This document shows positions 6,597 to 13,921 of a stretch of 20,077 nt of DNA, in pieces. Every line of letters begins with the position of its first letter. The first letter of the stretch is position 1. The notes under the pieces are model-generated. The model did not search any database and had not been told where the DNA came from. It saw only the letters and a program-made list of their open reading frames with translations. The position numbers and the translations under genes were made by a program. This DNA is from a virus. Where the stretch lies: the IMG/VR virus record IMGVR_UViG_3300013127_000044, positions 1 to 20,077 of that record; one strand, written 5' to 3'.

Positions 6597-7124
6597 ATGC
6601 AGTGCGCAATTTGTGAGAAGCCGATCTACGGGCATCCAGAACCTGCCAAGGGTAGGTCGGTGGTTTGTGGTTCTTGTACTCTCACCAAGATGAATTCGGC
6701 ATCACCAAAGGCGAGCAAGGATCTGTATCAGGTCCGGTCCGATTTGGCTAAGCTTAAGTCCGATGCCATCAGACACGAGGATTTTTCAATGGCTGTAGCA
6801 GTAGTTTGCAGTAACTACGCTAGGAATCGTACCGTCCTACTAGACGGTAAGTATCCTTTGACGTTTGATGCTCAGGGTAAGGCACATTGTCCTACTCATC
6901 TTGCTGAGGCTCTTGAGCGTGAAATGGACTCGCGTCCTGGTCGTTACTGGTACGCTGAGGCGGTTGCAACAGTGATTCCGGTGTCTCCACCACCTCCTGT
7001 AGTGGAGTCCCCAGTTGTCGCGAAGGTAGAAGAGAAGATCGAGGAAGTTCCCGCCCAGATCTCGCTATCCTTCGAGGATGATAGTTCAAAGAAGGCACCC
7101 AGCAAGGGTAAGCAGAAGAAGTGA
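6597..7124 (+). CDS. Zinc-binding hypothetical protein
   Basis: A 175-aa protein with an N-terminal zinc site. CAIC (residues 3-6) and CGSC follow each other within about 25 residues, giving a compact C4 ribbon or treble clef. A helical middle part contains another Cys/His set (VVCSNYARN, then HCPTHL). A P/V-rich linker follows, then a lysine-rich tail ending in KKAPSKGKQKK. No family is recognised. The ATG at 6597 gives a typical MxCxxC beginning but has no SD. An in-frame GTG at 6561 would add 12 residues and has a perfect SD, but that SD is locked in the hairpin at 6550-6580. Position right after the capsid gene suggests a low-copy head-associated or regulatory protein. Confidence 0.7.
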   Translation: MQCAICEKPIYGHPEPAKGRSVVCGSCTLTKMNSASPKASKDLYQVRSDLAKLKSDAIRHEDFSMAVAVVCSNYARNRTVLLDGKYPLTFDAQGKAHCPTHLAEALEREMDSRPGRYWYAEAVATVIPVSPPPPVVESPVVAKVEEKIEEVPAQISLSFEDDSSKKAPSKGKQKK

Positions 7125-7136
7125 CGGAGGATCTAC

Positions 7137-7451
7137 ATGGCTAAGGCACGTCGAGTAATTGGTGACCAGAACAGCGCAGAGCTTGATGCTCTTAAGCGCT
7201 CGTACAACTCTCTCTTGGTGGTTCTTGAGAGGGTGTGTGAGGAAGTTGTTGCTACCACGCTTACTCCCGCAGAAGGCTTTGAGGCGATCCTCAACGCGCT
7301 GAACACGGGTGTGGACTCCAGTGGCACTCCCGCAGCGCACGTTGGAACCTCGCGCCTTGTTGTGGGTGTGGCTTCGTCGCCGCCAATCCCGCCACGTAGC
7401 GCGGAATCCGCAGGGGACCTTGTCGAGATGGTACCATCGGATAAGTACTGA
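7137..7451 (+). CDS. Small hypothetical protein closing the capsid cluster
   Basis: A 104-aa protein, not recognised. Residues 1-60 are predicted helical (SAELDALKRSYNSLLVVLERV, continuing to GFEAILNALNT). Residues 61-104 are a flexible P/S/G/V-rich tail. It has a good SD (GGAGG, 6 bases before the ATG) and lies 12 bases after the zinc-protein stop, so the two are co-transcribed. A strong intrinsic terminator follows 20 bases after the stop, making this the last gene of the capsid transcription segment. A head-associated role is inferred only from position. Confidence 0.7.
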   Translation: MAKARRVIGDQNSAELDALKRSYNSLLVVLERVCEEVVATTLTPAEGFEAILNALNTGVDSSGTPAAHVGTSRLVVGVASSPPIPPRSAESAGDLVEMVPSDKY

Positions 7452-7471
7452 GTCTCAACTCTCTCTTCACT

Positions 7472-7524
7472 AAAGGCAGTGTAGCCTCGTTAATTCGAGT
7501 ATGCTACACTGCCTTTATCTTTTT
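7472..7524 (+). terminator. Intrinsic terminator after the capsid cluster
   Basis: A 14-bp perfect stem (AAAGGCAGTGTAGC at 7472-7485 with its complement at 7503-7516). The 17-base loop can itself pair CTCG with CGAG. It is followed by ATCTTTTT (7517-7524). This is the clearest Rho-independent terminator in the window; the AAA/TTT flanks could also make it work on the other strand. The next ATG lies only 12 bases further. Confidence 0.85.
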
Positions 7525-7535
7525 GGGGTTTCCGC

Positions 7536-8153
7536 ATGACCACACCTCTTTTGCTTCAAAACACCCCCTCTAGCGTAGTTGTCTACCTAGAGTTGAGCAC
7601 TGGGCTTCCTGCAACGACGCTGTTGTTCTCTGACGTGACGGCGGGGTTGAAGAAGGAGGGTGGTGCGTTCTTGCCCTTCACGCTCACCGCGCTTAACTGG
7701 ACCAACCTCGGTGGTGGCTTCTACGAAGTCGCTGTGACTGCGCTGAACACGGACACGCTAGGAAGCCTGTACTTCAGCTTCACTGGCGCTCTAATCAAGC
7801 CAGGGCTGCTTGCCGCACGCGTTGCAGTGGCAGTCGCTGCGCCACCTGTGCCGCCTGCGCCGTTCACGCCGCCTGTGACGACCATCTTCGGCTACATCTA
7901 CGACCAGCTTGGTGCGCCCAAGTCGAACGTAACGGTGTCTGCTCGTATCATCTCGATGCCCACTATCATCCATCCAACTAGCGATGGTATTCTGATCACC
8001 GAAGGTTTCGAGACTGTTGTCACCGACTCTACCGGGTTCTTTACCCTTGACTTGCTCACGGGTACTCAGGTAGAATTCATCATCGCAGACGCCAACTACC
8101 GACGAGTGGTAACCATTCCTGGTGCGTCTGCCAACCTGTTCGACATCCCATGA
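7536..8153 (+). CDS. Two-domain beta-rich virion protein
   Basis: A 205-aa protein with two beta-sandwich-like domains. Domain 1 (about 10-98) has the pattern seen in phage structural proteins where strands around GLKKEGGAF and ALNWTNLGGGFYEVAVTA lead to a DTLGSLYF strand. A proline-rich linker (101-113) follows. Domain 2 (116-203) is of the carboxypeptidase-regulatory/Ig type: IFGYIYDQLGAPKSNVTVSA (117-136) and then TDSTGFFTLDLLTG (163-176). Such domains decorate capsids, necks or fibres and bind surfaces or partner proteins. The ATG follows the terminator closely, and GGGG 7 bases upstream is the only SD. A decoration or neck role is inference. Confidence 0.7.
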   Translation: MTTPLLLQNTPSSVVVYLELSTGLPATTLLFSDVTAGLKKEGGAFLPFTLTALNWTNLGGGFYEVAVTALNTDTLGSLYFSFTGALIKPGLLAARVAVAVAAPPVPPAPFTPPVTTIFGYIYDQLGAPKSNVTVSARIISMPTIIHPTSDGILITEGFETVVTDSTGFFTLDLLTGTQVEFIIADANYRRVVTIPGASANLFDIP

Positions 8154-8162
8154 GGTCTGCCC

Positions 8163-9980
8163 ATGGCACAGCCTACTGGCATCTCTGTAGTAACTGACAG
8201 CCCAGAGTACTCTAGGTATGAGAGTACTAAGGATACGGTAAACGTTACCGTGTCTATTACTGGTGGTGCGCCTTACACGGCAGAGACCGTCATCGTGGAG
8301 CTTGTGAAGGCTCGCAGGAGCCGTGATGCTGTGGTTGCGTCCTCTACGCTTTCGATCACAGGTGCAACGGACCCGCAGATCGCTTCGACCTCGTTCAAGC
8401 TTCCGGACATCGTGGACCAGGACATGATCAACTTGGTACGTCACGGTGCGTACTTCATTCGTGCCCGTAGTCCTGCAACTGGATCGTCCCGCACTATCGG
8501 TACGCCTTCGGCCGCTCCCATCATCCTGAGCACCATCGACACGGGTACCGACACAAACCTTTGGACGGCAACTGTCAATGTACCCGCCGGCTCTTCTCCT
8601 CTGTCTGTCGTGATTGTGGGTACGGCCGTGACCATCAACCTTGCGGTGGCGGCAGGCGTTCCTATCGCGGTACAGAACACCCGCGAACTGATTGTCGCTC
8701 AGATCCTGGCGAACTACGGCAACCTCCTGACGGCAACCTTCGTTGGTGCTCCTGGTCTCTCGCTCTCCATCGCTGAGCCGCTTGCAGCGTTCGCTGGTGG
8801 ACGTGACGAGGTGTCTGGGTCGTCTCCTGACTTCGAGGTGCGCATCGTCACCGTCGAGCGTTTGAAGAACGAGTACCTGTTCGGTATTCCTCTCTACGCT
8901 GGTGACTTCCGCTTCGTCAAGTATCAGCCTACGAACATCACCGGCGTTACGGTTACTGAGGTGTCCAGGAGCCATCCGCTTGGCCTGTACCCGCTGACCT
9001 ACACCTACATCAATGACGGTGGCACTATCATCCGCCAGCTTTCGTGGGATGGTGGTCCTCTCGTAACCGTGAACGCCCCAGGTGTTTACATCCTTCGTCG
9101 CGGCGGTTCGGGTAGTGGCGCGGGCTGCATGCCTAAGCTGCTGTCCAGTGCTCTGGGACAGGATTACATTGTCGTGCGTGTAGCAGGGCCTACGTTCTTG
9201 CCGACGTCTAATCAGGTGGATGAACTCATTGTACAGAACAGGCAGCTAGACGATGAGGCACTCGGAAAGTACCTCTGCTCGGCTACTGACTGGCTGGAGA
9301 ACGTTGCGTTGGCAATTTACCTGGAGCCTACGAACGTTGTGACCGATCGAGACCCGACCACGATTCAGTTCGCGGCAGGTATCAACGCACCCAACCCTAT
9401 TTTCACAGATCCAGACTACGACTACATCGTAGGTCCGCTAACCTACTTCGTGCCTAGGTCTGGTGAAGAATGGATCGGCATCCAGACGCCATACCCTCAG
9501 ATCCTGCGCGTGGACAGTTTGTTCGGGTCCATTGCGAACACCCGCGTAATCGACATCGACCTGGACTGGATCCAGCACTACCCACAGGGCGGACTGCTCC
9601 AGCTAGTTCCGTTCAATCAGACCATCGCGTTCGACTTCATCGGTTTGATCTGGGTGAACGCCCTCCGTGGAGCGGCTGCGATTCCGAACTTCTGGCACTT
9701 CAACATGATCGTCGGCTTGCGTGATACGACGTGCGATCTCCAGGAGCTTATTGCGAAAAAGGCAGCTATGGATGCCTTGATCATGCTTGGCGCAGCTATC
9801 CGCCCTGGTATCGGCTCGGTTTCGATGGGACGTGACGGCGTGAGCCAGTCCGTGTCGTACAACACTCAGCAGCAGTATGGTGCTTACACTGGAGCTATCA
9901 TGGCCTTCAAGGATTGGATTGACACCAATCTGGTGAAGTTCAAGGGACGCTACAGGGGTGCAACCATGGTCGTGGTGTGA
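8163..9980 (+). CDS. Large virion structural protein (head-tail region)
   Basis: A 605-aa protein. Residues 1-115 are a beta-rich domain. Residues 136-215 match, residue by residue, a segment of the protein encoded at 16286 (shared VPAG-S-L, GVP-AV-NT and AGGR patterns), so the two share a beta module. Residues 220-480 are beta-rich with many aromatics. The C-terminal 110 residues include a helical segment (LQELIAKKAAMDALIMLGAA), then GIGSVSMGRDGVSQSVSYNT, then a long helix ending in RYRGATMVVV. From memory, that order is familiar from structural proteins of contractile-tail phages located between capsid and sheath genes. The likely role is neck, adaptor or baseplate-side structural protein; the exact one is unclear. 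No membrane segments or signal peptide are visible. Confidence 0.7.
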   Translation: MAQPTGISVVTDSPEYSRYESTKDTVNVTVSITGGAPYTAETVIVELVKARRSRDAVVASSTLSITGATDPQIASTSFKLPDIVDQDMINLVRHGAYFIRARSPATGSSRTIGTPSAAPIILSTIDTGTDTNLWTATVNVPAGSSPLSVVIVGTAVTINLAVAAGVPIAVQNTRELIVAQILANYGNLLTATFVGAPGLSLSIAEPLAAFAGGRDEVSGSSPDFEVRIVTVERLKNEYLFGIPLYAGDFRFVKYQPTNITGVTVTEVSRSHPLGLYPLTYTYINDGGTIIRQLSWDGGPLVTVNAPGVYILRRGGSGSGAGCMPKLLSSALGQDYIVVRVAGPTFLPTSNQVDELIVQNRQLDDEALGKYLCSATDWLENVALAIYLEPTNVVTDRDPTTIQFAAGINAPNPIFTDPDYDYIVGPLTYFVPRSGEEWIGIQTPYPQILRVDSLFGSIANTRVIDIDLDWIQHYPQGGLLQLVPFNQTIAFDFIGLIWVNALRGAAAIPNFWHFNMIVGLRDTTCDLQELIAKKAAMDALIMLGAAIRPGIGSVSMGRDGVSQSVSYNTQQQYGAYTGAIMAFKDWIDTNLVKFKGRYRGATMVVV

Positions 9981-9986
9981 TATACT
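9981..9986 (+). promoter_or_regulatory. Candidate -10 box for the LAGLIDADG gene
   Basis: TATACT follows the preceding stop codon directly, with a TG three bases upstream of the box (TGATATACT). A start about 7 bases downstream would fall at or next to the ATG at 9994, giving a nearly leaderless mRNA. No convincing -35 element is visible and no SD precedes the gene. Confidence 0.25.
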
Positions 9987-9993
9987 CATGCGT

Positions 9994-10644
9994 ATGTCCA
10001 GACCTAGGAAGTATGAGCTTAATGAGTATGCGTTCTCGCCACTCCATGCACAGAACATGGACTACGCTTATTGGTTGGGTTTCCTACTTGCGGATGGGTG
10101 TGTTTACGGCAGGTACCTGGAGTTGGGACTGGCGTCCAGGGATGTTGAACATCTAGAGTTGTTCCGAAAGTTCCTCGGATCTACTCATCCCCTTCGTCAC
10201 AAGGATACGACGAATTCCGTACGGCTAACAGTACATAGTAACGCCTTGGTAAGCCAACTGCGTTCGTTTGGGGTTGTAGAACGAAAGTCTAAGGTAGCAA
10301 CCGTACCGCACAGCTTGTCCGACAGTCCTGAGTTCTGGAGAGGTATGATCGACGGCGATGGATATGTAGCCACCAAGATTAGAACGCGTAGATATCGTGG
10401 ACGAGGAGCCGTCCACACTGTTGTGGAGCCTATCGTGTCCCTGGTGGGTACACAGGCTGTTTGTACGTCTCTACAGAGGTTTTGCCAAGAGGCTGGCATC
10501 CACACCAAAGCAAACCCAAGAAAGCATAAGCACTCGAATGCTTGGTACTTTGAACTAACTGGAACTGCCGCCAGGACGCTTCATCGTATCTTGTACACCG
10601 GTACTGGCCCGCGTCTTACGCGGAAAGAACAGGCTATCGCATGA
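9994..10644 (+). CDS. LAGLIDADG homing endonuclease, free-standing
   Basis: A 216-aa site-specific DNA endonuclease with two LAGLIDADG helices: YWLGFLLADG (26-35) and FWRGMIDGDG (114-123). Each ends in the acidic residue that binds the catalytic metal. Two motifs about 90 residues apart mean a single-chain enzyme acting as a monomer. The N-terminus (SRPRKYELNEYAF) is basic, as in other free-standing members. Such enzymes cut an allele lacking the gene and are copied in by repair. No intron or intein halves flank it, so it is an intergenic insertion. It lies between two virion genes and overlaps the next start by 4 bases (ATGA). Codon use is less C/G-biased than in its neighbours. In-frame ATGs at 9988 and 9958 exist; 9994 fits the family start best. 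Confidence 0.85.
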   Translation: MSRPRKYELNEYAFSPLHAQNMDYAYWLGFLLADGCVYGRYLELGLASRDVEHLELFRKFLGSTHPLRHKDTTNSVRLTVHSNALVSQLRSFGVVERKSKVATVPHSLSDSPEFWRGMIDGDGYVATKIRTRRYRGRGAVHTVVEPIVSLVGTQAVCTSLQRFCQEAGIHTKANPRKHKHSNAWYFELTGTAARTLHRILYTGTGPRLTRKEQAIA

Positions 10645-11435
10645 CCTTCGGAGCAGACTGGGATTTTCCTCTGATGGAGGAGTTCATCCAGGACCGGGGA
10701 GACCAGGTCGTCTGGGAGACTGCTATTGCTTGCCCGACGTGCAGGAAGGGCGACGCCACGGCTGCGTTCAACGAGAAGAACTCAACCGAGGTAGTGAACA
10801 TCCGGCCAATCGATTGTCCCACCTGTCACGGGGATGGTTTCATCTACCGAAACGCACGCCTCATCACAGGTCTGCTCACTCAGATCAACGCCGGTAACAG
10901 ACAGTTGATTGATCTTGGTTTGGCCTTCCCTGGAGACGCCATCTTCTCCCCTGCGCTCACTTCTCCTGACATGCATGACATGGACAAGGTTACCATGTGC
11001 ATCACAGATGTTTTGCACGAGGGCCAGGTCATTCAGCGCAACGCAGCGAGGTTGAGCAACGCCAAGGCGCGTCCTACTGACCTGGATGCGTCCGAGGACC
11101 GCCTCTGGTACCCGGGTGACGGCTGCGTAGTGTGGTGCGAAGATGCCAACAACGTGGTGTATTTCTCCCCCGGAGACTTCCAGATCATCGACAATCGCAT
11201 CCGCTGGGTTGGCAACCGCCCCGCTGACGGTGTGTTCTACACGATCAAGTACCACTACTATCCGGAATGGGTTGTCTACGCTAGCCCGCTACAGCGTGTG
11301 GACCGTGGACGTGACCTCAAGCAGCGCGTGGTGCTCCGCAAGAAGCATCTAGCCTTCATGAACTCCACAGAGAAGGCAACGCCCGCTATGCGTCAGGCAG
11401 AGCAGCTTGCTTTGACTGGGAGGGTGAAGATTTGA
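10641..11435 (+). CDS. Neck or adaptor protein with zinc-binding N-terminus
   Basis: A 264-aa protein. CPTC (C31, C34) and CPTCHGDGF (C59, C62) form a DnaJ-like double-CxxC zinc site near the N-terminus. The rest is mixed alpha/beta with a helix rich in N, Q and L (RLITGLLTQINAGNRQLIDLG) and beta segments such as VVYFSPGDFQIIDNRIRWV. Its place before a gp10-like neck protein and other neck genes suggests a head-tail connector, though the fold is not recognisable by eye. The SD is weak (AGG about 7 bases before the ATG), and the ATG overlaps the endonuclease stop, so translation probably depends on coupling. Its stop overlaps the next gene's TTG start. Confidence 0.65.
   Translation: MTFGADWDFPLMEEFIQDRGDQVVWETAIACPTCRKGDATAAFNEKNSTEVVNIRPIDCPTCHGDGFIYRNARLITGLLTQINAGNRQLIDLGLAFPGDAIFSPALTSPDMHDMDKVTMCITDVLHEGQVIQRNAARLSNAKARPTDLDASEDRLWYPGDGCVVWCEDANNVVYFSPGDFQIIDNRIRWVGNRPADGVFYTIKYHYYPEWVVYASPLQRVDRGRDLKQRVVLRKKHLAFMNSTEKATPAMRQAEQLALTGRVKI
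11418..11424 (+). promoter_or_regulatory. SD deciding a TTG start
   Basis: GGGAGGG lies 7 bases before TTG 11432. That supports this rare start codon, because no ATG exists near the beginning of the conserved region of the 11432 gene. Confidence 0.6.
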
Positions 11436-12070
11436 TCAGCACAACAGGTACCACAACAGTATTTGCTTCTCGGCCAACGGTAGTTGTCTACGTGGAGTTT
11501 CCTGTGAAGCTGCTTGAGGGACCGAAGCAGTTCAAGCAGAAGCTCCCAGGTGCCATGCGTCGTATGGCTATGGAGGGCAAGTCTTTCTGGAAGGCGGAGG
11601 CTGGACGCAAGCTCAAGTCCTCCCGAAAGAAGTACCAGGACGCCATTGAGTTCCAGGTGGTGGATGACCTCTCGTTCTACCTTTCACTCAAGGGTGCGTT
11701 CGTTTACGGGGTTGAAGCGGGCAGACCTGCATATGACATGAAGCCCGGGCTGATGAAGAACGCACTGCCCTGGCCGCCTAAGAGGCGCAAGTTTCCGAAG
11801 GCTATCGCAGCCTCACTTCCAAGGGGTGCCATCACGAAGTATCGTATCATCCCACTCAATGTGAACCACTACATCAACATGACCAAGCCAACGGTTTTCA
11901 GGACCATCCATGACCGGACGACCATCGCGCTGTCCGGACCCAATGCAGGTAAGGCTGCATGGCAGCATCCTGGGCTCAAGGGTGCTAAACTTGTGGACGC
12001 CGTGGTGGATGAAATGACGAACGTCATCATCCCCAAGCACATGAGTAAGCTACTTCAAGAGACACTCTAA
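11432..12070 (+). CDS. Neck / tail-completion protein, HK97 gp10-like
   Basis: A 212-aa basic protein. Residues about 36-110 resemble gp10-like head-tail joining proteins: a helix (LPGAMRRMAMEGKSFWKAEAG, 38-58) is followed by a strand and FVYGVEAGRPAYDMKPG (90-106), the family's tyrosine-glycine-rich loop. YRIIPL (137-142) and the C-terminal AWQHPGLKG (176-184) before a helix are also typical. These proteins close the head-tail connector or make the tail terminator ring. It starts at TTG with a strong SD (GGGAGGG), overlaps the preceding stop by 4 bases, and its stop shares a base with the next ATG (TAATG), so the neck genes are translationally coupled. Confidence 0.75.
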   Translation: MISTTGTTTVFASRPTVVVYVEFPVKLLEGPKQFKQKLPGAMRRMAMEGKSFWKAEAGRKLKSSRKKYQDAIEFQVVDDLSFYLSLKGAFVYGVEAGRPAYDMKPGLMKNALPWPPKRRKFPKAIAASLPRGAITKYRIIPLNVNHYINMTKPTVFRTIHDRTTIALSGPNAGKAAWQHPGLKGAKLVDAVVDEMTNVIIPKHMSKLLQETL

Positions 12071-13143
12071 TGGCAGTGCTTCCCGAGATCATCCTTCAGC
12101 GTGCGATCATCAATGGGTTTGTGGCTATCCGCAAAGACCCAAGGATCATCAACATGCTTTTCAAGAATCTGCCTCTTGTTCAGCAGGAACAAATCAAGAG
12201 GTACATTCTAGAGAATCAGATCGACTTCAACATCAACTACCCGCGCACTGAAATCAAGGTGCCGTCCATCATCATGCTGATGAAGACGGAAAACGAGTCC
12301 CAGGAGTTCCTGGGGGACGTGATGGGAGCTCCTCCTCACTACAACATGCCTGACCAGGACATGGCAGTGGATACGCTGGGTGGCGGCACGGCTGCATCTG
12401 TTAGCGAGATGGACAGTCTGCCCCGTCTGATCCTTGGTGGACTGCGAGTGGCAACCCAGATTCCCACGGATGTCACGCTTCCTGGCGGGCCTAGTTCTTC
12501 AGCCCTAACTTTTGTTCCGGACGACCAGGATTTGATCAACGAGGTATTCTCCCAGCGTTCAAATTGGCCGTGCCTACAATTGCACGTGGTGGCAGGTGCA
12601 GGCGCCGGACAGAGGAAACTAATCAACCTGATCTCCTCAGATCAACTTGACATAGTGGGTACCTTTGATGTAAACTGTAACAGCTCAAGCATAGTGGATA
12701 TTCGCTATGCTGAAGGCGCGGAAGGCACGTATGGTCAACCTGTACGTTCCTATGCAGTAAATCATCTGGGACAGATTCGTCTCGGAGCCAACTACGACGG
12801 ACAGTATCAGCTAGAGGTTCTTGCTGGTAACCAAGAAGAGGTAATATACCTCTACACGGTGCTGAAGGCGGTACTGTTTGCCCAGAGGAGGTTCCTTGAG
12901 GCAGAGGGAATCATGGCCTTGAAGATCTCCGGTACAGACCTAGCTCCTCGTTCGGAGCTACTACCGGATGAAGTCTTCAACAGGTCCATGACCCTACAGT
13001 TCACGTACCCCTTCAGCTTCATCATGGAGAATGAGGTGTACAAGGCAATCCAGATTACGCTCACAAACGTAAATCCGGCGACGACTACACCTACCCCTGG
13101 TGGTGAGGTGATAGTGGCAGAGATTGATTTGGACCCACCATAA
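12070..13143 (+). CDS. Neck / tail-terminator region structural protein
   Basis: A 357-aa protein. The N-terminal 120 residues are helical then beta (AIINGFVAIRKDPRIINMLF; VPSIIMLMKTENE) and the C-terminal part contains a long helix (EVIYLYTVLKAVLFAQRRFLEAEG, interrupted only for length here) and strands MTLQFTYPFSF, consistent with a tail-completion-type fold. Residues about 142-214 look like an inserted beta module related to those in the sheath and in the 16286 protein (GAGAGQRKLINLISSD, then DIRYAEGA). The DNA of that part (about 12610-12760) is visibly more AT-rich than the flanks, which supports an insertion. Its place between the gp10-like gene and the sheath supports a neck or tail-terminator role. 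Confidence 0.65.
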   Translation: MAVLPEIILQRAIINGFVAIRKDPRIINMLFKNLPLVQQEQIKRYILENQIDFNINYPRTEIKVPSIIMLMKTENESQEFLGDVMGAPPHYNMPDQDMAVDTLGGGTAASVSEMDSLPRLILGGLRVATQIPTDVTLPGGPSSSALTFVPDDQDLINEVFSQRSNWPCLQLHVVAGAGAGQRKLINLISSDQLDIVGTFDVNCNSSSIVDIRYAEGAEGTYGQPVRSYAVNHLGQIRLGANYDGQYQLEVLAGNQEEVIYLYTVLKAVLFAQRRFLEAEGIMALKISGTDLAPRSELLPDEVFNRSMTLQFTYPFSFIMENEVYKAIQITLTNVNPATTTPTPGGEVIVAEIDLDPP

Positions 13144-13152
13144 GGAGTGCGA

Positions 13153-13389
13153 ATGGCTAAGAAGGACGGCAAAATGGAGGAGACCACAGAGGCGGTAGTA
13201 ACGGAGACGCCCCGTGCACCAAAGATCCTGGTGAGAGCACCACAGGTAAAGAGCTACTCGTTCGAGCAGTGGGCGAAGCTTCGTAATCTCCCAACCCGCC
13301 ACCTCGGTGGTATGCGTGCCTGGCTTGGCACAAATTCTGGTTTCAAGCATCCACTGGATAAGTGGGACGAGCTTTTCAAGGCGTACTGA
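13153..13389 (+). CDS. Small conserved pre-sheath protein
   Basis: A 78-aa protein. The first 30 residues are charged and probably flexible. Residues 35-78 form a compact helical unit (YSFEQWAKLRNLPTRHLGGM, then LDKWDELFKAY). Short proteins with this W-to-W helical layout are common in phage tail gene clusters, often just before the sheath or tail gene, but I know no defined role. ATG 13153 has AAGGAG at a 5-base spacing; the GTG at 13147 overlaps that SD and is rejected. A tail-assembly accessory role is inference. Confidence 0.7.
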   Translation: MAKKDGKMEETTEAVVTETPRAPKILVRAPQVKSYSFEQWAKLRNLPTRHLGGMRAWLGTNSGFKHPLDKWDELFKAY

Positions 13390-13402
13390 ATAGGAGTGAC
13401 AC

Positions 13403-13921
13403 ATGGCGCGCTCCTGGACAGACGAGCAACTGTACCTAGCACACGCAGACGCTCGAAGCGTAAGTTCCATACTCAAGCATCTGGGGTTGGTCGTGAACGG
13501 TGGAAATTCAGCTACAGTTAAGCGCCACCTTACAAGGTTGGGCTTGTCTATTCCCAGAGTTGTTTCAAAGCCAGTAAATCAACGAATGAAGGAATACCGC
13601 CTGCGGCATCGAGAGACAACTAAACAGTACAACGACCATTATAGATCCTCAAATTTGGATAAGTTCGCACAACATGCTAGACTACGCCGTGCCCTGTCTG
13701 CCGGTGCAGCGGGCTCTTTTAGTCTTGATGCGTTCGCGTCCTTGTGTGCGTACTACGACAATAGATGTCTGTGTTGCGGTCTAGCTAAAAAGCTCACCGC
13801 AGATCATGTAGTCCCTCTTAGTAAGGGAGGAACAAACTACATAGAGAACATCCAACCTCTTTGTTCGAGTTGTAACAGTCGTAAGCACACGCAGACTGTA
13901 GATTACAGGAGCACAGTATGA
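13403..13921 (+). CDS. HNH homing endonuclease
   Basis: A 172-aa free-standing HNH nuclease. Residues 4-50 are the DNA-binding segment common in phage HNH enzymes: WTDEQL, then a helix (SVSSILKHLGL), GGN and HLTRLGLS. The nuclease domain at 115-165 has two zinc cysteine pairs, CLCC (C122, C125) and CSSC (C154, C157). Between them is the catalytic DH (D134, H135) of LTADHVVPLSKGG and N149. K161-H162 follow the second pair. It nicks or cuts DNA to spread itself. It lies exactly between the small gene and the sheath, has its own SD (AGGAG) and overlaps the sheath ATG by 4 bases, so the sheath SD lies within its last codons. Base composition is more AT-rich than in the sheath. Confidence 0.88.
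   Translation: MARSWTDEQLYLAHADARSVSSILKHLGLVVNGGNSATVKRHLTRLGLSIPRVVSKPVNQRMKEYRLRHRETTKQYNDHYRSSNLDKFAQHARLRRALSAGAAGSFSLDAFASLCAYYDNRCLCCGLAKKLTADHVVPLSKGGTNYIENIQPLCSSCNSRKHTQTVDYRSTV

Noticed and set aside
5099-6598. A 499-codon open frame on the minus strand opposite the capsid gene
   Set aside because: Its product is rich in R, H, C and V with no domain pattern, it mirrors the codon bias of the capsid gene, and every supported gene is on the + strand.
7791-8975. A 394-codon minus-strand open frame spanning the end of one virion gene and the start of the next
   Set aside because: Composition is R/H/D-rich and domain-free, it crosses two well-supported + strand genes and has no control signals of its own.
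12647-12676. TTGACA and TAAACT with an 18-base spacer inside the 12070 gene
   Set aside because: It lies within a coding region, in an AT-rich module where such matches are expected by chance, and no gene begins just downstream.
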